From positions 56,786,785 through 56,850,784 of the forward strand of contig ML677326.1 in the NCBI GenBank assembly GCA_007922305.1: DNA of 64,000 nucleotides, given 5' to 3'. Below the pieces are notes generated by a model that made no database searches, was not told the origin of the DNA, and was given only the letters and a program-made list of their open reading frames with translations. This document shows, piece by piece, positions 33,219-43,869 of the stretch. The stretch is from Dermatemys mawii. Lineage: Eukaryota; Chordata; Testudines; Dermatemydidae. The position numbers and the translations under genes were made by a program. Position 1 is the stretch's first letter. Every line of letters starts with the position of its first letter.

Positions 33219-34146
33219 ATAAATTAAGTGGGGGAGGTAGCTCCCTTTTATGGAAATCCAGCCAGACAGTTAGCTATAAAATCATTGTTAGTAGCTGTTC
33301 TCTACTTGCTTTACCTGTAAAGGGTTAAAAAGTCCATAGGTAAAAGGATGGGAGGGGGCACCTGACCAAAAGAGCCAGTAGGAAGGCTAGAACTTTTTAA
33401 AATTGGGAAAATGCTTTCCCTTTGTCTTTCTATTCTTTGGAGAGAAGGGACAGAGCAGAGACAGGGCTGGAGCTATGCTGTTAAAAGCTGTGGGCCAGGT
33501 GTGAAAATCACCAGATCATACCTAGGAACTATTCATTTGTAACCTCAGATATGTAAGTAGATCAGGAAATGTCTAGGAAGATGCAATCAGATTTCTCTCT
33601 CTTATTTTTTTATGGCCGTGGAGTCCTCTGTGCTAACCCCAAATGCTTTTGTTTTGCTTGTAGCCTTTAAGCTGGATCTCAAGAGAGCTGCCTTGATGCT
33701 TAATCCTTGTAATTGTGGTTTTTTTTAAATCTAGCAAAAAGCCCAAGTTTCAGTGTATTTTCTTTCTTTTTTTGTGTTTAATAAAACTTACCTTTTTAAA
33801 AAACAGGATTGCATTTTTGTATCCTAAGAGGTTTGTGCATATGTTTAATTAGCTGGTGGCAACAGCTGATTTCCTTTGTTTTCTTTCTCAACTCTTCCCA
33901 CCCCGGGGGTGGGGAGGGGGAGGAATTCCTTCGCACCGCCCCCCGCCCCACGGTGCGCCTTCCTAGGTTTCAAAAGGGGGTTTTTGCACTTGGGTTGTGG
34001 CAGCATCTACCCATCCAAGGTGAAAAAGAAGCTGTAACCTTGAGAGTTTAATACAAGCCTGGAGTGGTTAGTATTAATTTTTAGAATCCTTGAGGGCCCC
34101 CACCTTCTGCATTCAAAAAGTGCCAGAGTGGGGAATCAGCCCTGAC
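33219..34146 (+). mobile_element. Ty3/Gypsy 3' LTR (ends approximate)
   Basis: The sequence starts TGATAAATTAAGTGGGGGAG and ends about CAGCCCTGACA, giving TG...CA ends. It carries a TATAAAATC box near 33273 and AATAAAAC near 33779, followed by a T-rich stretch. It follows the RNase H fragment and so reads as its 3' LTR. The only other copy seen is the 82-bp piece at 32463-32544. The intact 5' LTR is absent. Confidence 0.65.
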
Positions 34147-34152
34147 ACCCAT

Positions 34153-34190
34153 TGTTTGGTTTGGTTTGGTTTGATTTGATTTATTTTTTT
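34153..34190. repeat. (GGTTT)n simple repeat
   Basis: Repeats of TTGGT passing into TTGAT and poly-T, next to the end of the LTR. Confidence 0.85.
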
Positions 34191-34331
34191 TAAAACTAAA
34201 TCCCACTGATGTCAATGGAAGATTCAAGTGCTCAGCACCTTTTGAATGTTAGACTATTAAACTGTGGTTGCCTCTCCTCCTCATTTATAAAATGGGGGAA
34301 ATGCTCAGTGTATGTTGTTGGAAAGTGCTTT

Positions 34332-34450
34332 TTAGGGTGACTAGATGTCCCGATATTTGGGCCTTTTTCTTATATAAGTGCCTATTCACACGCACGCACA
34401 CACGCACACACACACGTCCCGATTTTTCACACTTGCTATCTGGTCACCCT
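34332..34450. mobile_element. 119-bp hAT MITE with CA microsatellite inside
   Basis: It starts TTAGGGTGACTAGATGTCCC and ends with TATCTGGTCACCCT, forming an inverted repeat of about 14 bp. It is flanked by AGTGCTTT (34324-34331) and AGCGCTTT (34451-34458), an 8-bp duplication with one mismatch. An interrupted (CA)n tract fills positions 34387-34418. No coding potential. Confidence 0.8.
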
Positions 34451-34459
34451 AGCGCTTTC

Positions 34460-36265
34460 TGATCTTTGGACGGAAAACATTGCTGAAGTGTAAATTATTT
34501 TTTATAATTAGAAGAATGTGGGATTTCAGGTGTCCAAGGAAAGTATGTTTGAGTCTTAGTTTTTTAGTTGGAGAATAGATTTTTCTAATACACACTTTCC
34601 TTGACTTAAGTTTTACTGTTTATTGGGCACAGAATTAGTCAACCAAGGGGAAAAAAATAAGGAACATTAAATGGAACAGCAGGGAGGCTAACTTTCCGTC
34701 TCCTGACTCCCATTCCTTACTGTGTCACTTTCACGTTCTCTTGCTCTCCCTTTTTAATGCAAGCTCAGGAAACAATGACTGGCTCAGCAGTAGTCAGATG
34801 AAGAAAAACATTAAAAACAGCATGCAGAGAGGCCAGGGTTTCAACCCCTCTCCCTTCCTTACTCAGGAAAACATCCCCTCTTGACATGTCCCATGGGAAG
34901 CACATTTTGTGCTTTAAATTGTTGTTAAACTGACGTGAGCATTTGCCAAATAAATACAGAAAACTACATTAAAATAGCATTGTTTCTGTCTTGAACTCAC
35001 AAAAGTCATGGAAACTCTGAGTTAAGACTCCCATAGCACCCATGTTAAGCCCCTTCTAGACAGTCATTGCAGCAGCACAAATGGCTCTGTATCAAAGGAT
35101 TTCTAATACATATGTTTGGAACACTTCATAGCCTAGCAAAAACCTTTTGGAAATGAAAAATAAAAGTACCAAAAGTAAGTTAGGACCTGTTTCTTTTTTA
35201 GTGTCCCAGAAGACCTGATATTCTGGCTACAATTGTTCAATGCTGTGTAACTCTATGGTCGAAACAGGTGTCTGCCTGTTCAAATCTCTTGTAAAAATAA
35301 GAAATTAAGGTACTAAAAGGAAATTATATCCTAGAAGTTTACTCTTGTTTTGTCATCTGATTGCTGGGATGTCTCATTACTGTGTGTGTGTTTAGGATAA
35401 CCCCATATTCGTTTTATTTGCTAGCACTTGACGCAGTTTCTAACTCTATTTTCCTACTGTTTTGGATCAGCATCCAGTATTGTGGAATTGTTCATTTATT
35501 TTTACATTTGTGAAATTTACATGCCCTTTCCATGCTCTGGGGACTCTTATCTAATTTAATTATCACTGTAACTATCGTAATAGATTCCTCAATCTGGTCC
35601 AACAGTAAATTAAATATATAAATATGTCCCAACAGACATGATGATAAAATAAAATAAAATAAAACTCCCTCCACAGGAGGCATGATGATGTGAGCTACAT
35701 GCAATTTTCCCTGACTGAAGAGTTCCTTTGAAATCTTAACACTGGATGCCCTAGCTTCTTTGGGCTTAGGTCAGTCATTATTTCCTTAATAAACAGGGAA
35801 CATTTTTTAAAAAAATTACTAAAAAAGTAAAGGCAGCAGTATATTCTTTTTAAAACTAATAAAAATAGTGGCTGTTAACAGAACAAAAAAGGGAATTAAT
35901 GGCAGCTGGTGTGATTCAAGGGATATTTTATCCTTGAAGACGACTATGGAAAAGGGGGGTCATCCCTCAACTGTTTAAGCAGAGGTAAATGCCACTTAAA
36001 AGGCAGTTTTCATTAAGGTTTAAAAGGGTACAAGTAGCTAGTGCTCAAAGGGAGGGTTCATCAAAAAATTAAGAAGTAAGTTCAAGCCCAAGTTGCGGAT
36101 GGTTCTCTGACATTCAGGAGGAGATTCAATGACCATTTGATGAATGTGGAAGTTGTAGGGTGAGCAAACAGCAAGAAACTTGCTAAAGGAGAACAAAATA
36201 CTGTGAAGGCTACTTGGTGAACTTTAGTGGAAGTCAGAGAGACTCCTTGATTCAGAATGAAAAGA
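34460..36265. other. Intergenic, only simple repeats
   Basis: AT-rich sequence with an AAAAT pentanucleotide run at about 35643-35663. No gene or transposon recognised. Confidence 0.5.
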
Positions 36266-36275
36266 TATTCTAGAA

Positions 36276-36688
36276 TAGTGGTTCTCCACCAAGGGTACAG
36301 GTACCCCTGGTGTCGGGGTGGTAAACATAGCTCTTCCAGGGGTACATCAACTCATCTAGATATTTGCCTAGTTTTACAATAGACTACAGAAAAAGCACTA
36401 CCTAAGTCGGTACAATCTAAAATTTCATATAGGCAATGACCTGTTTATACTGCTTATATACTAGTCACTGAAATGTAAGTACAATATTTATATTCCAATT
36501 GATTTATTTTATAATTATTTGCTAAAATTAGAAAGTAAGCAATTTTTCAGTAATAGTGTGCTGTGACACTTTTGTACTTTTGTCTGATTTTGTAAGCAAG
36601 TAGTTTTTAAGGGAGGTGAAAGTTGGTACACAAGACAAATCAGACTCCTCAAAAGGGTACAGTAGTCTGCAAAGGTTGAGAACCACTG
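36276..36688. mobile_element. hAT MITE with 8-bp target duplication
   Basis: The left end TAGTGGTTCTCCACCAAGGG and the right end GCAAAGGTTGAGAACCACTG are inverted repeats. Flanks are TTCTAGAA (36268-36275) and TTCTAGAC (36689-36696), an 8-bp duplication with one change. The AT-rich 413-bp body does not encode a protein. Confidence 0.85.
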
Positions 36689-36799
36689 TTCTAGACTTCA
36701 AAGGTAGAAAAGTTGAAAGGACATAGGAACAGTGATTACACCAGTGGTAAAATCTTTTCCATTTCTGAAGGTAAGTTTTCCTTCCTCTTCTTGTTCAAC

Positions 36800-38400
36800 A
36801 GGACTTCTTGAATTCTCTGGAACAGGAGAGTCCTAACCCTGAAAGCCATCCAAGCTGAGTCATAGTGTGTTCAGGTTGAGTGGGGTCACAGACATTCCCC
36901 TGAGTGAAGAAACTAGGCATCAGCAGGAGATTGATGGCTGGCTGGGAGAAGAGGTAAAGTAGGTAAGCCAACTACACTTCTTATAGGCATACTGGTGTGA
37001 TTAAGATTCGCAAGGCTTTGGTCTGTCTAATTTTGTTTAGAACCATGAGGATTAACAGCATTGGAGGGAGGACATCTAGGAGACTTATTAATCAAGACAG
37101 GATAAAGTCAACCTCATTATCTCCCTCACACCCTCCCAAGGAATGGTGACCGAGACATCGCCTTGACAAGAAATTTTCATATTTCCAGTTGACAGTGCTG
37201 GAAAACACTAGGTAAGCAATATTTGCCTGAGAATGGATCTGTCAAATATCAACTTGTGATCTTCAGTGAAGTGACTGCTGAGGTCATCAGCTGTAACCAG
37301 GCAAATGATGAGGATTCAGTGGGCTATGCACCAATTCTATAACTTGATTGCATTTGAGCAGAGGAAGGGGATCTCACTTAGCTCTGTTGTCTCTCATTAT
37401 GCAGGTGGGTTGACTTTCCCTCACAGGATGGGTTATGGTGGCAAGTGTATCTCATGGCTCTGGGCTCCAGAATGTAGGGCAGACTCTTTGTGGACCATCT
37501 GTCCTGGATAGCATTGTACTGTTAATGTGCTCCCCATTCTAAGAGAGATGAGTCTGTAATGGGATAGTTGAAGGGAATTCCTGAGCACACCTTGTCCAGA
37601 TTTGTCCACCAGTCAAGAGAGATTAACATGAGGCTGGGAGTAGAGAGTAATTTTTTTCAGACTGCCTTTGTTGGGCATATAAACTGTCTTGAGCCAGGCT
37701 TGGAAGCAGTGTAGGTAAAACTGAGCATGTTACATGTGAAGGTAAATGCTGTCATGTGCACAAGCAGCTATCTGGCAGTGACCTGTGGGCTCACTTGAAC
37801 TTGTGTGATTAACTGTGTTCGAATGGGACATCTGTCCTCTCATAGGCAGGATGAAATTTGTCCTCTCTGGATGTCGTGGCATAGAGAGTGGCCCCTATAA
37901 ACTTTATCCATTGCAGAGGTAAGAGGGAGGACTTCGCAGTATTGAGCGGAACGCTGAGCATGTGAAGGAGGCAGAGTGTTCTCTACTGCTGTTTGAACTT
38001 TGATGTACGGACGCCAATTGTTGAGATAGGAGAAAATAATTACTCCCCATTGGTAAAGCTGTATTGAAACTACAGTGGTAACTTTTGTAAACGATGTAGG
38101 GGTGATGGAGAGTCAAAAAGGAGGACTTGATACTGATAGTGGTCAGACTCCTGACCAATGACACAGCATAGGAATCCCTTGTGAGAGAGATGTAGCATAA
38201 CATGTAAGTATGCTTCTTGAAGGTCACAGGTCTCAGAATAGTGTCCCAGATTCAGGAACAGAATAGTATCTGTGAATGTTGCCATCTTGAATTTCTGCAC
38301 CATGATGAAGGTGGTGGTCAGCATTCTGAGATCAAGAACTGGCCTCCACCCTCACTTCTTTTTGGCAACCAGGAAGTGTACTTGGAGTAAAATCTGCTTC
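36800..38400 (-). mobile_element. DIRS-like retroelement relic, reverse transcriptase part, - strand
   Basis: On the - strand, an 84-codon frame at 38070-38324 contains VQKFKMATFTDTILFLNLG, then DLQEAYLHVMLHLSHKGFL and DHYQYQVLLF. These are the VQKFRM, D-LQDAYFH and YQF/VLPF motifs of DIRS-type reverse transcriptases. Just upstream (toward 38400) a piece reading YTSWLPKRSEGG fits the preceding region. Frames are broken. Sequence down to about 36800 has similar base composition and may be the rest of the element, but no motif was recognised there, so that end is a guess. Confidence 0.6.
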
Positions 38401-39235
38401 CTCTGAACTAATGTATTTACTTAAATGGAATATATGGGTAAAATGTGTTAATGTAACCAAATCACTGTCTAAGATTCAATAGTGTTAAATAAGGTTAGGA
38501 ATAATGAGACCTCAGTCTACTGGCAAACACCATTAAAATCTTTTTAACTTTTTATTAAAGATAAAGAAAGAGAGGAAAAACTTAAAACATTTGAACCATG
38601 AAGTGTAAACTAAGGCTTTCATTTTAACAGCATCCCTTGTTCCAGTTCCTTTTAGCTGGAGAGCGCTTTTTACAAGGAACTTTTCAACCGCTTTGACAGT
38701 CTCTTAAATGGTATCCAAGATGAAAAAACTGTCCTTTTTGGGGGAAAAGAGAAGAAACTAGCTTAGATGGGCTAGAGGTGGTGTTATTAAAGTCTGAGCC
38801 TGTTTCATTTCAGGTGGTAGCTGGGATTCAGCTGGAGCTGGTACAGGTAGTGATGTCATCATGTGGGTCACTCTCTTTGGCCGTCTGGTCAGGACATATT
38901 TTAGGACAAGGATGACATGGTCCCGGGAGACAATGTGGTGGCAGCCACAATGGAGAAACTCATTCCAATACCCAATTCCTCACCCTCCCTCGCAAGTCTA
39001 TTTCTTTTTAAATACCCACAATGGGAATTGTGGGCAGAATAACCCATCCCTTCATTATTTTGCCCATCAATTAGGCATAATTTCTGATACATGAAATTTG
39101 GTTTTCTGATGTCTGGTTCCCCTTTTCTTGTTTACCATGAATGGCATTAACACAGTCCTTGAGTTATATCATAGGCCTTTTCGTTTGGATTAATTAAGTC
39201 AGTGTCCCTTTCATACCCTTTATAATATATGGAGA
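38401..39235. other. Intergenic, nothing recognised
   Basis: A 77-codon frame at 38861-39094 has no motif. It partly overlaps a - strand frame of similar length. No repeat recognised. Confidence 0.45.
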
Positions 39236-39238
39236 TAT

Positions 39239-39427
39239 ACCTATCTCATTGAACTGGAAAGACCTTGACAGGTCATGGAGTCCAGTCCCCTGCCTACACT
39301 AGCAGGACCAAGTACTATCCCTTGACAGATTTTTTGCCCCAGATCCCTAAATGGCCCCCTCAAGGATTGAGCTCAGAACCCTGGGTTTAGCTGGCCAATG
39401 CTCAAACCACTGAGCTATCCCTCCCCA
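39239..39427 (-). mobile_element. tRNA-derived SINE
   Basis: On the - strand the element starts GGGGAGGGATAGCTCAGTGG, with an internal A box (TAGCTCAGTGG) near 39415. A B-box-like GTTCTGAGCTCAATCC lies near 39370. The tail, toward 39239, reads like the 3' region of CR1-type LINEs (GACTCCATGACCTGTCAAGG), as expected for a SINE that borrows a LINE tail. This is the known arrangement of turtle polymerase-III SINEs. Confidence 0.85.
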
Positions 39428-39429
39428 CC

Positions 39430-40775
39430 TTTTACCATAAATATTTGTTGTTATAGATCTTATGAACTTTCACTTACTTTTTACTGTTGAATTCACAATT
39501 ATGATAAATTTGTAGGCCCAAGTATTACAACAGTATTCAGTGGGAACTATTTCCACAGCTTGGAACCAGAGGGAAAGAAACTCTTCTTTTTTTTTTTTTT
39601 TGGGCTGAGTGGAAAAACACATTCTTTGTTCTCTTTTAATCAGTTGGATTTGTCTTTATTTGTCTGAGAGTTTTGAAGAGAGACAGAGGTTGCTCTCCAC
39701 CGAACAGGGTAATGGTGTCTTATGTGATGTTTCTGCAAATGGGAGATTGTCTGGGTGTAGGTTACCATCTCTGTTTAAGGAAACAAGACTTGTGTACATT
39801 TTGTCAATACACAAATTACACTAACATACTTGATGCTTCATCACTGATTTCTGTTCCAAATGTAAAATTGACCTGCCATACCCCAAAGTCTGCTACCACT
39901 CAAAAAGGCAATAATACTAATAACTTACAATGTCCCTTTACAATCACTGTAATACTTCTCACATTCACATGCCCAAGTCCTCCCAAAACAGAGTTGTTAC
40001 ACAATAAGCAGCCTCTTCATCTATCAGAGTAGGAAGGACAGAAAGAAAGGAGAGTGGCTGACTGCTTGGGACAGAAGGTGGGAACTAAACAGACTGCATA
40101 ATGCATAAATACAATGAGCCAAATGCGACTTTCCTCCATACTTGGTTATCAACCTGCAGTGCTTCTGTTGATACCAGCAGGTCTGAATTGTGCAGTTTAT
40201 CCAATAGAGGGCAGTGATACACATACTAGACAGTTTATGCTGTAATTTTGTTTGAAAATTATCTCTTCCATAACTCCTGCTCATGAATTATTGTATTGTT
40301 TTTATGTATGCCAGCTCTTCTGTGTGAGATTCTTTATAACTTTAGCTAATATATCAAGATGTGTTAATATTTTAGATACTTAAAATGTGATTGGTGCAAC
40401 ATTCCTTACACAAAAGCATAAATACATGATCCTCCTTACTGCTTCTCTGAACTTTCTCCTCACTTCATTAGCATACCTTCCTGAACATCAGTGTCCTTAC
40501 TGAAATAAGAAACTGTTTACAAAACTGCAGCTATGTACTTACTTAGAAACTATTAAATACTAAGAAAGCTCAGTAAGATGGTACTATACAACACTGTACC
40601 TTGAAGAGGATCTTTTGAGAAAGTTATGGTTGGTGAAGTCTGATTGTGGGATGGACTTCATTATAGCAGATAGAATAGGAGCCAATATTTTAATGTGTTG
40701 ACGATCTTGTTCCTTTTTTTGGTGATGGGACTGGAGGAGAAACAATGGTGTGACAGAATATTCCTAAATGTGGTG
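39430..40775. other. Intergenic, nothing recognised
   Basis: AT-rich, with a poly-T run at 39585-39600. Open frames of 71-119 codons near 39609-40032 and 40024-40284 have no known motifs. Confidence 0.45.
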
Positions 40776-40778
40776 AAG

Positions 40779-40925
40779 AATCAGAGGGGTAGCCATGTTA
40801 GTCTGGAATCGCAGAAGTGACAGAGTCCTGTGGCACCTTAAAGACTAACTAAAAGTATTAAAGCATAAGCTTTCGTGGGCTAATACCCACTTCATCGGAT
40901 GCACGCAGTGGAAGTATCCAGGGGC
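40779..40925 (+). mobile_element. Short element sharing the Penelope-like/SINE end sequence
   Basis: It reads AATCAGAGGGGTAGCCATGT, then GAGTCCTGTGGCACCTTAAA, AGCTTTCGTGGGCTAATACC and CACTTCATCGGATGC. This is a very common end sequence in turtle genomes, related to the end of the Penelope-like relic at 30608 and to the sequence beside the assembly gap at 49234. It has no coding capacity. Confidence 0.7.
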
Positions 40926-41423
40926 AGGTCACTAAATGTGGTGGTCATTCTACTCTTCTATATTATTATTTCTTATTTTTCTTACAGTTGTGCCTAGGAA
41001 CCTCAGTTATGGATCAGGCCCTACTGTTTGATCTAGTTTAACACAATAACAACCAAATAGGTGTGTTTTACTTAATAGTACACATGGTGTTTAGCATTTA
41101 TAATACCAAAATTAAATGTGTGTATTCAGACATATTACAGCAATCATTGTTTCCTTTATTTGAGTATCGCGTAACTAAATATTTTATTGTGTAATAGGTG
41201 ATTTAAAAACTCCTAGGGATTGTGGGATGCGATGTGGGTATGTGGATGGGTGGGGGAACCCCATGAATCTGATTTTTAAAAATACATTTAAATAATGCTA
41301 AGGTTGCATCAGAAGCCAATAAAAACTAACAAAAAATGTAAAACTAGATCTTGCAAACCTAGGCACAATGGGTCCCCTCTTTGGATGGTGGGTTCCTTAT
41401 TGTACCAAGGCAATCAAAGTACT

Positions 41424-41720
41424 CTAAGGCTAGGTCTTCTACTCACCGGATTGGCGGGTAGCAATCGATCTTTTGGCGATCGATTTCTCGCATCTCATTA
41501 AGACGTGAGAAATCGATTTCCAAGGGCGCCCCCGTTGACTCCAGAACTCCAGCTCGCCGCAAGGCACAAGCTGGAGTCAACGGGGGAGCGCGCCGCTGAT
41601 CCCAGCCACGAGGACGGCAGATAAGTCGGCTGAAGATACGCCAACTTCAGCTACGTTATTCACTTAGTTGAAGTTGTGTATCTTCAGTTGACCCTTCCCC
41701 CTAGTGAAGACCAGCCCTAA
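41424..41720. mobile_element. MITE with internal stem-loops
   Basis: The left end TAAGGCTAGGTCTTCTAC and the right end, reverse-complemented TTAGGGCTGGTCTTCACTAG, form a terminal inverted repeat. Inside, CCCCCGTTGACTCCAG (41529-41544) is perfectly inverted at 41571-41586. ATCGATTTCTC near 41480 is inverted as GAGAAATCGAT near 41510. It is related to the element at 57651-57960. No target duplication found. Confidence 0.7.
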
Positions 41721-42119
41721 AATTCAGAATCTCCTCCTTATATCACAATCTTCATTTTCTTGTTTTGGTTTAAAGAATATCAGTGTTTTTCTGTTTTCAC
41801 GTGATATCTGACTTTTCACCAGCCTCAAACTTTGTTTCCTTTTTTATTTTGGTTATAGTTAATTGTTTGGAAATATTTTACAGACAAGCTTCCTGTTAGA
41901 GAACTACTTAACATCCTGTATCCTTAGCACCTTTAGATTGCGAGTTGTGTGTTGAAAAAAATACACAATATGGAGGTTTCTCAGGTTATTGAATTGAAAA
42001 ATGTTAATTTAAAAACTTCCGTTTTCTTTTTCCTTCCTGACAAATGCACACTATGGTTTAACTCTTTGTGATACACTTGTCTTCACTATCCAGATTGATG
42101 TAGGGCAGCAAAGAGGAGA

Positions 42120-43640
42120 GAGTATCTTGTTTCAGCGGCCGGTGCCATAAACCTTCCCTCGGGGTGGAACGCCTGGCCCTGACTCCCTGACCCTAGTTTC
42201 CCAGCAATCACCCCAATCCTCCTCTTCCGCGCCGCAGTTCAGTCTGAGTCCCCATGTCTCATAACTTCAGCACAGGTAAAAGGCTGAAGGCGGTAGGGCC
42301 CTTAAGAGAACAGCCCTGGCCAGCTTTCCTAGTGTTTAGCCTCCTGGGTTAGGTCGTGTGTCCAACGCGGGGCACTAGCAGGCTGCCACCTGCTGTTTGA
42401 CGTGTTGGGGTCCTGTCCCGTGCGCCCCTTTGCTATGGTCCTTTTCTGCCGGAGGGGCAGGTTCGTGCCCGCCATAATATTGTGTCTCGGTTTCGCTCCT
42501 CCCTGCGTTAGCGGGAAAAGGCTTTTCCTTGCTCATTCCCCGAGACCGTGTCAGCCTCCCGCTTGGTCACTGGAGGGGAAAGTGCCTCCCTTCCGGCACG
42601 GAGAGGACCAGCGCCTGAGCGCGGCTGTAGCGTTGTACCGAGCAGAGCCTCCCCCGCCTTCTCCGGCTACTTCCAGGGCTCGCTCCGGGGGTGGGCGCCG
42701 CGGGAGGCCGCCTGAGCTGCGCGCCCGGGACAAGCGGGAGTTTCACCTGCGGGGCCGGGGGGCGCTGGTGCGCCGGCTCCGCACTGGCCGTACGCGGCGG
42801 TTGGTTTCCCCAGGCGGCACCTGGCGTGGCGGAGGCGGTGACGGGCTGGCGGCTTTGGGGTCGGGGTCTGCTGCCTCCTTTCCCCCGCCCCTCCCGCGGG
42901 GTGCCAGGCGGAGTCGGCTCCGCAGCTCGCCGGGCGCGGCGGGCTCCACCTCCAGGGCCGCCTCGTCCAGCCCCGAGCCCGGCTCTCTGCGGGGCGTTGC
43001 GGTGCCGCCCCCCGCGTCAGCCCCGCTCGAGGGTGGGGGGGCCGGGCGGGAGGAGGCTCCTCGGTGCCGCGTCGGGAGAGAGACGAGCGGGCAGAGCGCG
43101 GCGGCGGCGGCGGCTCCTCCCGGGAACAAAGAGGGGAGCGCGGCAGCGAGATGGTGAGTGACGGCGCCTCTGCCCCGCTCGCCGCGGCGGGAGTGTCCGG
43201 GTCGGAGCGGCCCGGCTGGCGGCGCAGCCGAGCCCAGCTCCCTGTAGGGCCCCAAAAAGGGGGCGGAGAGGGCCCTGCGGAGCCCCCAGGTGGCGTGACA
43301 GCCTCTTCCTCGGGGACAGCGGCCCCAGGGACCATCGCCCCCCGCCCGTGATACCCCTCCCCAGACGGGGTGCGATGCGACCCCCCCCGCGTCCGTGTCA
43401 CTCCCCTGCAGTGCGCCCCCCCAGTCTCTCACTTCACCCCAGATGGGGTGCAGCGCTCCCCCCCAGCCCGCGCCACCCCCTCCCCACACTGGGTGCGGTG
43501 CGCCCCGCCCCCCGAGTCCGTGTCACCTCCCTGCGATGCGCGCCCCCCAGTCTGTGTCACCCCCTCTCCAGACGGGGAGCAGTACCACCCTGCCAAATCT
43601 GTGGTTTCTCCCCCACCCCACCCCACCCCCGGTGCTAATA
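42120..43640 (+). promoter_or_regulatory. SH3RF1: CpG island and promoter region of SH3RF1
   Basis: Base composition changes abruptly from AT-rich to strongly GC- and CpG-rich, densest between about 42600 and 43350. No TATA box is evident, as is usual for CpG-island promoters. The first exon ends inside it. The start of transcription cannot be fixed from sequence. Long open frames on both strands (up to 251 codons) exist only because GC-rich DNA has few stop codons. Confidence 0.85.
42900..43153 (+). other. SH3RF1: SH3RF1 exon 1, non-coding (5' end uncertain)
   Basis: The strongest donor in the CpG island is GAGATG followed by GTGAGTGACG at 43154. The sequence before it (GCGGCGGCGGCGGCTCC and GGGAACAAAGAGGGGAGC) is typical of a 5' UTR. 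The exon ends exactly in ATG. Spliced to exon 2, that ATG would open only a 4- or 7-codon upstream frame ending in TGA, depending on the acceptor used. It is not the start of the RING protein. The 5' boundary is a guess. Confidence 0.6.
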
Positions 43641-43860
43641 GAGTATTCTCACCCAGGGACTGTGTAACCCCCGCCCTTTCCAGATGTGAATATAGTTCCA
43701 CTCTACCAGGACAGTGTCACCTCCTTCCTAGACAGGGATACTGCTCCCCCCCACGAGATGGTGTAATATCACTCTTAAAGGGACACGATGCTCCCCCCGT
43801 CCCACCCATATACCCCACTCGTGCACCCTCCATACATGAATACAATATCACTGCTTCTGA
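43345..43860. repeat. C-rich imperfect minisatellite in SH3RF1 intron 1
   Basis: Units of about 45-65 bp recur. Each has a segment like CCAGACGGGGTGCGATGCG, then a C-run, then a segment like GTCCGTGTCACTCCCCTG. Instances start near 43361, 43438, 43484, 43568 and, more diverged, 43726. Unit boundaries drift and later copies decay. The + strand is strongly C-biased. Overlapping frames of 90-167 codons here are artefacts of the repeat. Confidence 0.7.
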
Positions 43861-43869
43861 AAGAAGGTA

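Noticed and set aside
39239..39427. Functional tRNA gene on the - strand
   Set aside because: A and B boxes are present, but the sequence does not fold into a complete tRNA and continues into a LINE-like tail, so it is a SINE.
42402..43489. Overlapping open frames of 156-251 codons on both strands in the CpG island
   Set aside because: GC-rich DNA has few stop codons. The peptides are low-complexity R/G/P/A sequence, they overlap in several frames, and the region is promoter and first-exon leader of SH3RF1.
43361..43600. Possible CRISPR-like array from regularly spaced repeats
   Set aside because: Units are imperfect, without unique spacers of constant length, and the context is a vertebrate intron; it is a minisatellite.
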